From assembly GCA_003517965.1 (NCBI GenBank), contig DOZO01000045.1, positions 112,859 through 126,549 of the forward strand: a DNA stretch of 13,691 bases, written 5' to 3'. Below are positions 7,492 through 13,428 of the stretch, in pieces. A program made the translations under genes and the position numbers. How positions within the stretch are numbered: position 1 is the stretch's first letter; each line of letters opens with the position of its first letter. The stretch comes from Desulfobulbaceae bacterium. GTDB lineage: Bacteria; Desulfobacterota; Desulfobulbia; Desulfobulbales; Desulfurivibrionaceae. Under the pieces are notes generated by a model. That model was not told where the DNA came from. It ran no database searches and saw nothing but the letters and a program-made list of their open reading frames with translations.

Positions 7492-8769
7492 TTACATTGC
7501 GGAACCGGAAGCAGCACCCTGCATCTTGACTTCAACCTTCTCGGTCAAAGTAGCGTAGTATGCGCGCAGGATAACCAGAACCTCTTCGCGACCAAAGTGG
7601 TCAACAACTTCTTTGCCCTCGGAAAGCGCCTTACGCAACTTGGTGCCAGAGAGGATAACACGATCCTCCTTGGTGTGCGGGCAGGTACGCAAAGACGCCA
7701 TACCATCGCACTTATGGCAATAGAAGGTCCAATCAATCTTGAGCGGCTTACAGATCAAAGCCTTGCCCTCGGCCAGGTTGGTCGGGATGCGATCGAAAAT
7801 TTCCTGCGCCTCGAACAGACCATAGAAGTCACCAACACCAGCATGGTCACGACCAATGAGCATCTTGGTGATGCCGTAGTTCTGACGGAAGGTTGCATGG
7901 AGTAGAGCCTCACGGGGGCCAGCATAACGCATATCCAGCGGGTAACCGGCCTGAATAACATTATCTTTTACAAAATAGTTCTCAACCAGGCAATCGATGG
8001 CCTTGACGCGAACCTCAGCAGGAATATCACCGGCCTTCAGGTTGCCAATCAATGAATGGATCAGGACACCGTCACAAACCTCAATAGCGATCTTAGCCAG
8101 GAACTCATGCGAACGGTGCATGGGGTTACGCAGCTGCAGCGCAGCAATGTCAGACCACTTCCGCTCTTCGAACATAGCGCGGGTCTCAGCTGGGGTCAGA
8201 TAAACACCCTTGTACTTGGCAGGATACTCACCCTCGGAGAGCACCTTTACCGGGCCAGCCAGATTCACTTCTTTCTGGTTCATAACCATCTGCACGCCAG
8301 GATGATCCTTGAGTGCGATTTCCCAGAACTTGTCATCAGCAGACTCTTCGCCCTGACCCTTGAATACCTTCTCACACTCCCATTTTTTGTCAGCGTCGCT
8401 CATTTCGAACTTCTCGCTGATCTTCATGGTAGCATAAATCTCACCGTCAGCCTCAAGAGCGACCTCGTCGCCAACCTTGATCGCATCAGCATCTGCCTTA
8501 GAAACATCCAAGGTGATGGGCAGGGGCCAAAAAGTACCATCGGCCATAGTGAAATTCTCTACAACACCCTTCCAGTCGGCCTTGTTCATAAAGCCATTCA
8601 GCGGAGAAAAACCGCCGATGCCCATCATGATCAGGTCGCCCTTTGCGCGCGCGCTGATCTGAATCTTCTTGAGGCCCTTGGCCTTTTCCTGCTCAGCGGT
8701 ACGCTCACTGCCGTGCAGCAGGCAGCATACCAGACCTTTTCCACCATGGGGAGCGACTAACTTGGACAT
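7492..8769 (-). CDS. sat: Sulfate adenylyltransferase (ATP sulfurylase), dissimilatory type
   Basis: The 425-residue protein activates sulfate with ATP to give adenosine 5'-phosphosulfate, the first step of dissimilatory sulfate reduction in the cytoplasm. Visible signatures are the nucleotide-binding QLRNPMHRSHE at residues 212-222, GRDHAGVGDFYG at 306-317, and a probable zinc site CHKCDGMASLRTCPH at 351-365 (Cys351, Cys354, Cys363, His365), as in bacterial and archaeal sulfur-metabolism enzymes. No APS-kinase domain is present. I chose the ATG at 8769 (MSKLVAPHGG), not the one 24 bases upstream, because AAAGGAGAT lies just before it and the resulting N-terminus fits the family. It has its own near-consensus promoter and strong terminator. 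No aprAB, qmo or pyrophosphatase gene is adjacent. The enzyme can also run in reverse in sulfur-disproportionating relatives. Confidence 0.97.
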   Translation of the reverse strand: MSKLVAPHGGKGLVCCLLHGSERTAEQEKAKGLKKIQISARAKGDLIMMGIGGFSPLNGFMNKADWKGVVENFTMADGTFWPLPITLDVSKADADAIKVGDEVALEADGEIYATMKISEKFEMSDADKKWECEKVFKGQGEESADDKFWEIALKDHPGVQMVMNQKEVNLAGPVKVLSEGEYPAKYKGVYLTPAETRAMFEERKWSDIAALQLRNPMHRSHEFLAKIAIEVCDGVLIHSLIGNLKAGDIPAEVRVKAIDCLVENYFVKDNVIQAGYPLDMRYAGPREALLHATFRQNYGITKMLIGRDHAGVGDFYGLFEAQEIFDRIPTNLAEGKALICKPLKIDWTFYCHKCDGMASLRTCPHTKEDRVILSGTKLRKALSEGKEVVDHFGREEVLVILRAYYATLTEKVEVKMQGAASGSAM

Positions 8770-8852
8770 GATCGAATCTCCTTTTTCTGTCAATTAATAA
8801 GAATGATTAAAATATTTTGGTGCCGATAAACACGCTTTCAATTTGCCGCTCA

Positions 8853-8881
8853 GGTATACGAGAGGCCCAAATAATTGTCAA
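8853..8881 (-). promoter_or_regulatory. Sigma70-type promoter of sat
   Basis: Read on the minus strand, TTGACA (8881-8876) is a perfect -35 hexamer. It is followed after exactly 17 bp by TATACC (8858-8853). Transcription would start near 8846, giving a leader of about 77 bases and a good ribosome-binding site before the ATG at 8769. This fits high constitutive expression of a central energy-metabolism gene. I saw no Rex- or CRP/FNR-type palindrome overlapping it. Confidence 0.75.
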
Positions 8882-8893
8882 GGGAAAAGTCTT

Positions 8894-8963
8894 GCCAAAA
8901 AAAATACAAAGGCACCCTTACGCCATTTTTTTTGGCATTGGAGCACCTTTGTATTTTTTTGGC
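8894..8963. terminator. Nested A/T-tract palindrome, probable bidirectional terminator upstream of sat
   Basis: The left arm GCC-A8-TACAAAGG (8894-8912) and right arm CCTTTGTA-T7-GGC (8946-8963) form a near-perfect inverted repeat. Its centre holds a second one, GCC-A-T8-GGC (8922-8936). On either strand the ACAAAGG/CCTTTGT stem is followed by a run of 7-8 T, as expected for a bidirectional intrinsic terminator. It would end transcripts coming from flaG 13 bp before the sat -35 box. An alternative is DNA structure or protein binding that affects the sat promoter. Confidence 0.5.
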
Positions 8964-9156
8964 GCATGTTATAATACAAGTAAACTGCCGGAAAGAAACA
9001 TCAAAGCCCTAAGACTCGCTGCACGCATCTCCAGCGCTCACTGTCTACCCGTCATTGACTCATAACATTGACAGACAGCACCTGCAAGGCATCACACTAA
9101 CGGGATATAATCCTAAGCCGAAGCCAGAAAGAACCCTTACCTTAAACGGCCATGAT
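8964..9156. other. Intergenic stretch between the sat upstream palindrome and repeat copy 2
   Basis: The gap from the sat start to the flaG stop is about 440 bp. Apart from the sat leader, promoter, nested palindrome and repeat copy 2, this stretch holds nothing I can support. A perfect TATAAT occurs on the plus strand at 8970-8975, but no matching -35 was found. CATTGAC occurs twice, near 9051 and 9065. No tRNA-like or conserved RNA structure was recognised. Confidence 0.5.
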
Positions 9157-9217
9157 CGGCATAAGGAGCCGTAATGAAATGGCCGCAGTAACAATTATTT
9201 CGTGACGGCGTCTAAAC
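9157..9217. repeat. Palindromic repeat, copy 2 (3' end of flaG)
   Basis: It matches the other copies through CGGCATAAGGAGCCGTAA at 9157-9174 and ATTTCGTGACGGC at 9197-9209, with a 16-base centre between GAAAT and ATTTC. The outer right edge is GTCTAAAC, where the other copies have CTCCTAAAT, so the outer stem is weakened here. The TAG stop codon of flaG is formed by the conserved CTAAA edge (stop at 9212-9214), so the repeat directly abuts and includes the end of the gene. Confidence 0.72.
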
Positions 9218-9616
9218 CTGTTCGTCAAAAAGCAGGCCGGATAATTCCTGAAGCTTTACCCTGAGATTAAGCGCCTCCTCCGAGGGAAACTGTCTCACCA
9301 ATTCACCGCTCGTGCGATCAGTAACCTGCACCACGACCTCATTGGGCTTTTCAACCACCCGGAAATTCAGCCTGGTATTACCCAAGGCATCAAGCCGCTG
9401 CTGCATCTCCTCCACTGCCTTGGCGACCTCCTTGGCGTCAACAGGCTTCTCTTGCGCCTTGGTATGTAACTCCTTGTCTCCCAGGGCTGACCGGGACGAT
9501 CCATCTCCCGCCGCCACTGGAGTAACCTGGGGTTTCGACCTGTCTTCCCGTACCACGGCCGGCATTACTGTTGTTACGCCAATCCCTTTAACTTCGGTAT
9601 TTACGCTGACATCCAT
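9212..9616 (-). CDS. flaG: Flagellar protein FlaG
   Basis: The 134-residue protein ends with the FlaG domain (about residues 58-134): an amphipathic EEMQQRLDALGN segment, then LNFRVVEKPNEVVVQVTDRTSGELVRQFPSEE and a final GLLFDEQV, here broken into motifs RVVEKPNEVVVQV and SGELVRQFPSEEAL. The first half is low-complexity and charged, as is common in FlaG. FlaG is encoded next to fliD in many polar flagellates and affects filament length or stability; its biochemical role is not settled. The ATG at 9616 follows GGAGG by 9 bases. It is the last gene of a fliD-fliS-fliT-like-flaG run. Its stop codon lies within palindromic repeat copy 2. Confidence 0.9.
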   Translation of the reverse strand: MDVSVNTEVKGIGVTTVMPAVVREDRSKPQVTPVAAGDGSSRSALGDKELHTKAQEKPVDAKEVAKAVEEMQQRLDALGNTRLNFRVVEKPNEVVVQVTDRTSGELVRQFPSEEALNLRVKLQELSGLLFDEQV

Positions 9617-9648
9617 GACATACGTCCTCCCGTTTTTTACATTTTCCC

Positions 9649-10095
9649 CTACATTCTATTACTGAGATACCTGGGCCGGGTAACCTGACCCTTGTTAATA
9701 TTGTACCCCTGCAATGCCTCTTTGCCCTTGCGCATTGCAGGAAGTTGCCCCTGCACCTTCAGTTGCCGAGCCACGATCAGCTTTTGCAATACATCCTCTT
9801 CAGTCAACAGTTCTGCCACGCTGGCCCTAACTCTGGCAAGCGTCTCTTGATCAACATCCCCGCAAACAACCACCCTCTCAAGCACATGGGCAAGCGATCT
9901 GAAGGCTTTCTCCCTGTTCTGTTGCCAGCGAAAGAGCTCTTTAAAGCTTCCGGCAAGAAGCGCCGCCTGATGTTCCTGCTGCATGGCGGCAAAATCATCC
10001 GCAGCCTGAAAGAAATAATCAAACAGTGCCCTGGCAGTTGCATCGTTCATTACACCGGTCGAAGTTGAGATATTCATAACGCCCCATTTATTCAT
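9649..10095 (-). CDS. FliT/FlgN-like flagellar export chaperone (putative)
   Basis: This gene encodes about 148 residues, predicted to be mainly helical: a long amphipathic helix around LFDYFFQAADDFAAMQQEHQ, a second around ELFRWQQNREKAFRSLAHVL, and a basic C-terminus GKEALQGYNINKG. Small helical proteins between fliS and flaG are commonly FliT- or FlgN-type chaperones, which guard the FliD cap protein or the hook-filament junction proteins. Here the assignment rests on position, size and helix pattern, not on a diagnostic motif. Three starts are possible: TTG at 10104, ATG at 10095 and ATG at 10077. None has a strong Shine-Dalgarno sequence; I give the first ATG. The stop is 32 bp before the flaG start, and repeat copy 3 lies upstream. 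Confidence 0.6.
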   Translation of the reverse strand: MNKWGVMNISTSTGVMNDATARALFDYFFQAADDFAAMQQEHQAALLAGSFKELFRWQQNREKAFRSLAHVLERVVVCGDVDQETLARVRASVAELLTEEDVLQKLIVARQLKVQGQLPAMRKGKEALQGYNINKGQVTRPRYLSNRM

Positions 10096-10166
10096 GTTGT
10101 TCAAGTTATCTGCTTACGGCGCAGAAACCGTTGAATAAAAACAATTGAAATCACATCCTGCCAGGA

Positions 10167-10225
10167 CGGCATAAGGAGCCGTAAGGACGAGGCAATTAGC
10201 ACAACATTTCGCACGGCTCCTAAAT
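10167..10225. repeat. Palindromic repeat, copy 3 (3' end of fliS)
   Basis: It matches copy 2 exactly over CGGCATAAGGAGCCGTAA (10167-10184) and copy 1 over ACGGCTCCTAAAT (10213-10225), with ATTTCG at 10206-10211. The inner left arm (GGACGAGG after GTAA) has diverged from GAAAT, so the inner stem is weaker than in copy 1. The TAG stop codon of fliS is inside the conserved right edge (10220-10222). It separates fliS from the FliT-like gene. Confidence 0.75.
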
Positions 10226-10765
10226 AGAAACCGAAAGTCCACCCATGGCCACCTGATTTGGACAAGTCTCATAGTTTATCCGTTTATTGCCCCTGGAGAC
10301 AATGGCCGGACTCGTGATTGAAGCCGCCGCAGTAATCCCCACATCTCTATCGCCCTTAATATTTTTATCGGCATGCAGCTCTACAGCCGACTCCTGCATG
10401 GCGGTTTCCTCCCAAATCCCTTTAAGTCTTTCAAGGTAGGTGCGGGCCTGCCGCAAAACCTTCATATCCTGAGACACAGAGACCCTGGGAAGCTCCACCA
10501 GGATTGCCCCGTACAGACCCCGCAAAAATTGGGCAGCCTCGGAATGATCATCAGACTTGATGGAGGCCTGCAACTCAGTGATAATGGCAATGGCCTTACC
10601 CAGATTTTCCCCGCGTTTCTTAGGGCTATTTCCCCGAATCCCTTCCTCGGCGAGTTCGAGATGCACCAGCACCCGCTCATACAGCATATGGATCAGCTTC
10701 ACCGGCTGAATCGCCGCCTGTTTTTCAGCAGTCCGATAAACATCCAGCGCTTTTTGCCCAACCAT
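10220..10765 (-). CDS. fliS: Flagellar export chaperone FliS
   Basis: FliS binds the C-terminal end of flagellin in the cytoplasm, preventing early polymerisation and delivering it to the type III export gate. The first 125 residues are a FliS helical bundle: QKALDVYRTAEKQAA, then KLIHMLYERVLVHLELAEEGI at about 23-43 (motif core LIHMLYERVLVHL), and a later FLRGLYGAILVEL segment. The protein is 181 residues, whereas FliS is usually about 120-150. The final 55 or so residues form a polar, non-helical-looking tail with no feature I recognise. The stop codon lies inside palindromic repeat copy 3. The ATG at 10765 follows GGAGGA by 7 bases. The gene lies 54 bp after fliD and is probably co-transcribed with it. 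Confidence 0.92.
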   Translation of the reverse strand: MVGQKALDVYRTAEKQAAIQPVKLIHMLYERVLVHLELAEEGIRGNSPKKRGENLGKAIAIITELQASIKSDDHSEAAQFLRGLYGAILVELPRVSVSQDMKVLRQARTYLERLKGIWEETAMQESAVELHADKNIKGDRDVGITAAASITSPAIVSRGNKRINYETCPNQVAMGGLSVSI

Positions 10766-10819
10766 GCGCGATTCCTCCCCAATAAGATTAATACTGCTAC
10801 AGACCTATCCCCTTGTCCG

Positions 10820-12526
10820 CTATTTGTTTGATAACATACTGCCCAGGCTGTCAAACTGTCCGGTCAGATAACTGCCCATTGACTTCATTTGACTCATATA
10901 TCGATCAAGTTCAATAAACTGCCTGGACAAAATCTCGTATCTCTTGTCAAGACGTTCCGTCTCATTCTCAATCCTTAACTGAAGATCGTCGATACGAGTT
11001 TGGGCCGCTGTTTTTTCCGCCTCAACCTGACCGCTACCGCTGGTTACTTCCCGAAGATAATCATTAACCTTATCGGCGAGGCCTATAATCCCTGCATCTT
11101 CGTCCCCAAGGAAAAAGGCGGAAACACTGTCAGGCGCTCCAGAGATGGCGGAAGAAAGGATTGTTTCATCGATAGAAATAGTGCCATCCCGGTTGAACTC
11201 AAGGCCCAGATCAAACATGGTCGTTACCCACCCGGCACTATCTGCTTTTACGGTTGAGGTCATCATGTTTTGCAAGGCATAAGGCAGATCCCGCAAGGTG
11301 GTTCTCGCCAGGATACCAAAATCTTTAGTTTCTTCATTGTAAGCGGTGTTTTTGGAAACCTCCTGCACCGCCTCATTGTAGGCGGCCACAAAATCCAGCA
11401 CCATTTCCTTGATGGCGGCATCGTTATTGGCCACCGAAACGGAGACAGGATCGGGATCGGCAGCCTTCAGGGTCAAGGTGATTCCGGAGAGTACATCGCT
11501 TATGGTATTGGTCTGCCGCTGGTAGGAAACCCCATCGATGGTGACCTGGGCGTTGAGAGCACTCCCCACCTCTCCCGCCACGGCCATGGCCAAGTCCGGC
11601 AACTGGGCGAGCATGGTGATTTCCTGCTCTTCCCCTGTAGCATTGGCCTTCAACACCAGCTTGTATGGACTGGCCGTGCCGTCATTAATGACCGACGCAG
11701 TGACTCCGGGGTTGTCTGCGTCATCGTTGATCAGGTCCACCAGCTCAGCCATGGTGGTATCGGCCGCGATGTTCAAGACCATGCTCTCGTCGCCGACATT
11801 GATGGCAAAGGTTTTGTCCGGGGCTACAAAGGCCATATCCGTATTGTTGGTGGTTATCTTCACCCGGTTTGCTTCGCCGGTGCCGCCGGCGGTGGCGGTC
11901 TCAATGCGGAGGTAATAGTTGCCGTCTTGCAGAAAGCTGGAAGCGGTTACCTTTCCCGCATTCTCGATATCGTTGTTGATAAGATGCACGAGGCTGTTCG
12001 CCTGATCTCCGGCATCCTCGAGTTTTGTAGCAGCAGTGACATTCACCTCTATGGTAGCCGTGGCGCCGTAAGCAATGACCAGAGTGCCGGCGCCAGAAGC
12101 AATGGTGCTGGCCTGACTGGCCACCCCAGTGGTGGATTCCTGTGAGGTGGGAACATAGACAATGGCGTCCTCGGAGGATGCCCCGGCGGACATAAAGGTG
12201 CTCTTGGTGGCGATCCGGTCAACGGTTACCGGGGTGGACTGAACGGCGGTGCCGTCTGCCACCGTGGCGGTGAGCACGCTTTCGCTGGAGCTGGAAACCG
12301 TCCTGGAGATAAAGGTGGAGGAGAGGGACAGGTCGAGCGCCGCGCTCTTCATGGCCAGCAGCTTGTTGTTGACCACCGTGAACTCGTTAAGCTGGGACTC
12401 AAGCGAGGTCACCTCGCTTTCTTTGCGGGTGATCACCTGCTCGTCCACAGCGCGCAACTGCTCGAGCATGCTTTGAAGTTCAAGCCCGGAGCCGACCCCA
12501 AGCGATGAAATTGATCCTGTTGCCAT
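10820..12526 (-). CDS. fliD: Flagellar filament cap protein FliD (HAP2)
   Basis: FliD forms the cap at the tip of the growing filament and guides flagellin folding and insertion. The 568-residue protein has a FliD N-terminal domain beginning SSLGVGSGLELQSMLEQL (residues 6-23). A middle region carries hook-IN-like repeats such as TIEVNVTAATKLEDAGDQA and MVLNIAADTTMAELVDLIN. The FliD C-terminal domain starts at about 325 (QVTIDGVSYQRQTNTISDVL). It ends in coiled coil and the typical RYEILSRQFIELDRYMSQM followed by SYLTGQFDSL. The length is at the upper part of the common 450-600 range because of the two hook-IN-like insertions. The ATG at 12526 follows AAGGAAGG. It is the first gene of the flagellar run, and a sigma28-like -10 lies about 95 bp upstream. 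The long antisense reading frame across it is a shadow. Confidence 0.96.
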   Translation of the reverse strand: MATGSISSLGVGSGLELQSMLEQLRAVDEQVITRKESEVTSLESQLNEFTVVNNKLLAMKSAALDLSLSSTFISRTVSSSSESVLTATVADGTAVQSTPVTVDRIATKSTFMSAGASSEDAIVYVPTSQESTTGVASQASTIASGAGTLVIAYGATATIEVNVTAATKLEDAGDQANSLVHLINNDIENAGKVTASSFLQDGNYYLRIETATAGGTGEANRVKITTNNTDMAFVAPDKTFAINVGDESMVLNIAADTTMAELVDLINDDADNPGVTASVINDGTASPYKLVLKANATGEEQEITMLAQLPDLAMAVAGEVGSALNAQVTIDGVSYQRQTNTISDVLSGITLTLKAADPDPVSVSVANNDAAIKEMVLDFVAAYNEAVQEVSKNTAYNEETKDFGILARTTLRDLPYALQNMMTSTVKADSAGWVTTMFDLGLEFNRDGTISIDETILSSAISGAPDSVSAFFLGDEDAGIIGLADKVNDYLREVTSGSGQVEAEKTAAQTRIDDLQLRIENETERLDKRYEILSRQFIELDRYMSQMKSMGSYLTGQFDSLGSMLSNK

Positions 12527-12618
12527 GTCGCCTTCCTTACCCAGCAGTTTTTCCGGTGTCTAAATAATAGGGAAGTTGTCTCCCCGGGGGGAAAACATTT
12601 ATTCTTCGTCTGAAATTC

Positions 12619-12626
12619 ATATCGGC
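12619..12626 (-). promoter_or_regulatory. Possible sigma28 (FliA) -10 element upstream of fliD
   Basis: On the minus strand, GCCGATAT matches the sigma28 -10 consensus GCCGATAA at 7 of 8 positions. The region 11 bases upstream (TCAAGAAG) is only a partial match to the TAAAGTTT -35. Late flagellar genes such as fliD are commonly sigma28-dependent, so the context fits, but the -35 is weak and the call is tentative. No sigma54 GG-N10-GC pair with the expected flanks was found here. Confidence 0.35.
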
Positions 12627-12651
12627 ATTCGCCTTGCCTTCTTGAATGTTT

Positions 12652-13428
12652 TTAGAAAAAAATGGGCGCCACCCTGTCGAGAAGTGCCAAAGAGATCTTC
12701 AGGTTTTCAAGACTATACATCTCCAGGGTAACCACCCCATAATACATAGCCTCGGCCAACCGTCGGTCCAGCATCCTGGCTTGCGTCACATCGCTCAAGG
12801 CCTGATGATCCCTGCCCTCCTGCACACCATGATAATGCAGATGCCGCACCCACGGCAGCAGAGACAAGCCTGCTTCCAGATCTTGACCGTAACGGATGAG
12901 ATGCCCCAAATCGAGACAGACGGAAAAGCCGTAATCCATAACCATTGAAGCCACAAGATCATATGAATATTCAATGTTTTCGATGGCAACCATCCTTTTC
13001 TCTGCGCCCAGAGCGGCAGATAATTCCTGAAGGCTGACAGCCAGATTATCTAACCAATGAGCTTCTGACAAATCCTGCTCCCGGACAAGATGCAGGTCAA
13101 AACTTTGGGGATCAAGAGGAGCCAGCTTGGCCATGAGCCGAAGAATTTCGGAGATGCCCGCCTGCCGCTCAATCCTGGTCGCCGCGCCCAAAGATATATC
13201 GGTAGGTAGATGCACGGTATAGGTAAGATCATGTTCGTCGGCGATATCCCGTAAAGCCTGCACATTCAGAGGTTGGGGCAGACGCATTTTATCCGCGCTT
13301 TCAAAAAAGAGCAGCTGGACATCGTCAACCAGAGGCGCCAACATCCGGACATTGGTTATGATATCAGCAGGCAGCACGCACGAGGTCGCCCCAAGCCGCC
13401 ACAGGCGACAATTCTTTGGCTTCATCAT
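12652..13428 (-). CDS. cbiR: CbiR-like cobamide remodeling hydrolase (sugar-phosphate isomerase/AP-endonuclease-type TIM barrel)
   Basis: The 258-residue protein begins with RLGATSCVLPADIITNVRML, matching the start of CbiR-type proteins, and follows the xylose-isomerase-like TIM-barrel pattern. Likely metal-binding residues are His73 (YTVHLP), Glu150 (AIENIEY), Asp173 and His176 (CLDLGH), His198/His200 (HLHYHGV), His208 and Glu236 (TLEMYS). CbiR, described in Akkermansia muciniphila, cleaves the lower-ligand phosphoribosyl linkage of cobamides so that the cell can rebuild its preferred vitamin B12 form. Assignment is by sequence pattern; another sugar isomerase or endonuclease activity in the superfamily cannot be excluded. 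Its ATG overlaps the upstream MBL-hydrolase stop as ATGA, giving translational coupling. A second ATG follows immediately. No cobalamin synthesis gene or riboswitch is visible nearby. Confidence 0.75.
   Translation of the reverse strand: MMKPKNCRLWRLGATSCVLPADIITNVRMLAPLVDDVQLLFFESADKMRLPQPLNVQALRDIADEHDLTYTVHLPTDISLGAATRIERQAGISEILRLMAKLAPLDPQSFDLHLVREQDLSEAHWLDNLAVSLQELSAALGAEKRMVAIENIEYSYDLVASMVMDYGFSVCLDLGHLIRYGQDLEAGLSLLPWVRHLHYHGVQEGRDHQALSDVTQARMLDRRLAEAMYYGVVTLEMYSLENLKISLALLDRVAPIFF

Noticed and set aside
8056..8760. Plus-strand open frame of 234 codons
   Set aside because: Antisense to sat, whose motifs are complete and intact.
8770..8793. Eight-residue N-terminal extension of Sat from an upstream ATG
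   Set aside because: The AAAGGAGAT site lies inside this extension and is properly spaced for the ATG at 8769; family N-termini start at MSKLV.
8770..8893. Rex- or CRP/FNR-type operator in the sat promoter, known from other sulfate reducers
   Set aside because: I looked for TTGTGA-type or TTGTTAA-type palindromes around the -35/-10 and leader and saw none convincing.
8970..8975. Perfect TATAAT on the plus strand that could start a small RNA
   Set aside because: No acceptable -35 lies 16-18 bp upstream, the region is A/T-tract palindrome, and no downstream structure or reading frame supports a transcript.
1153..10225. The three repeats as a CRISPR array
   Set aside because: Copies are kilobases apart, are palindromic and differ internally; there are no regular spacers and no cas genes.
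11270..12145. Plus-strand open frame of 291 codons rich in Gly and His
   Set aside because: It is antisense to fliD, which has unmistakable domains; the composition is a mirror of fliD codons.
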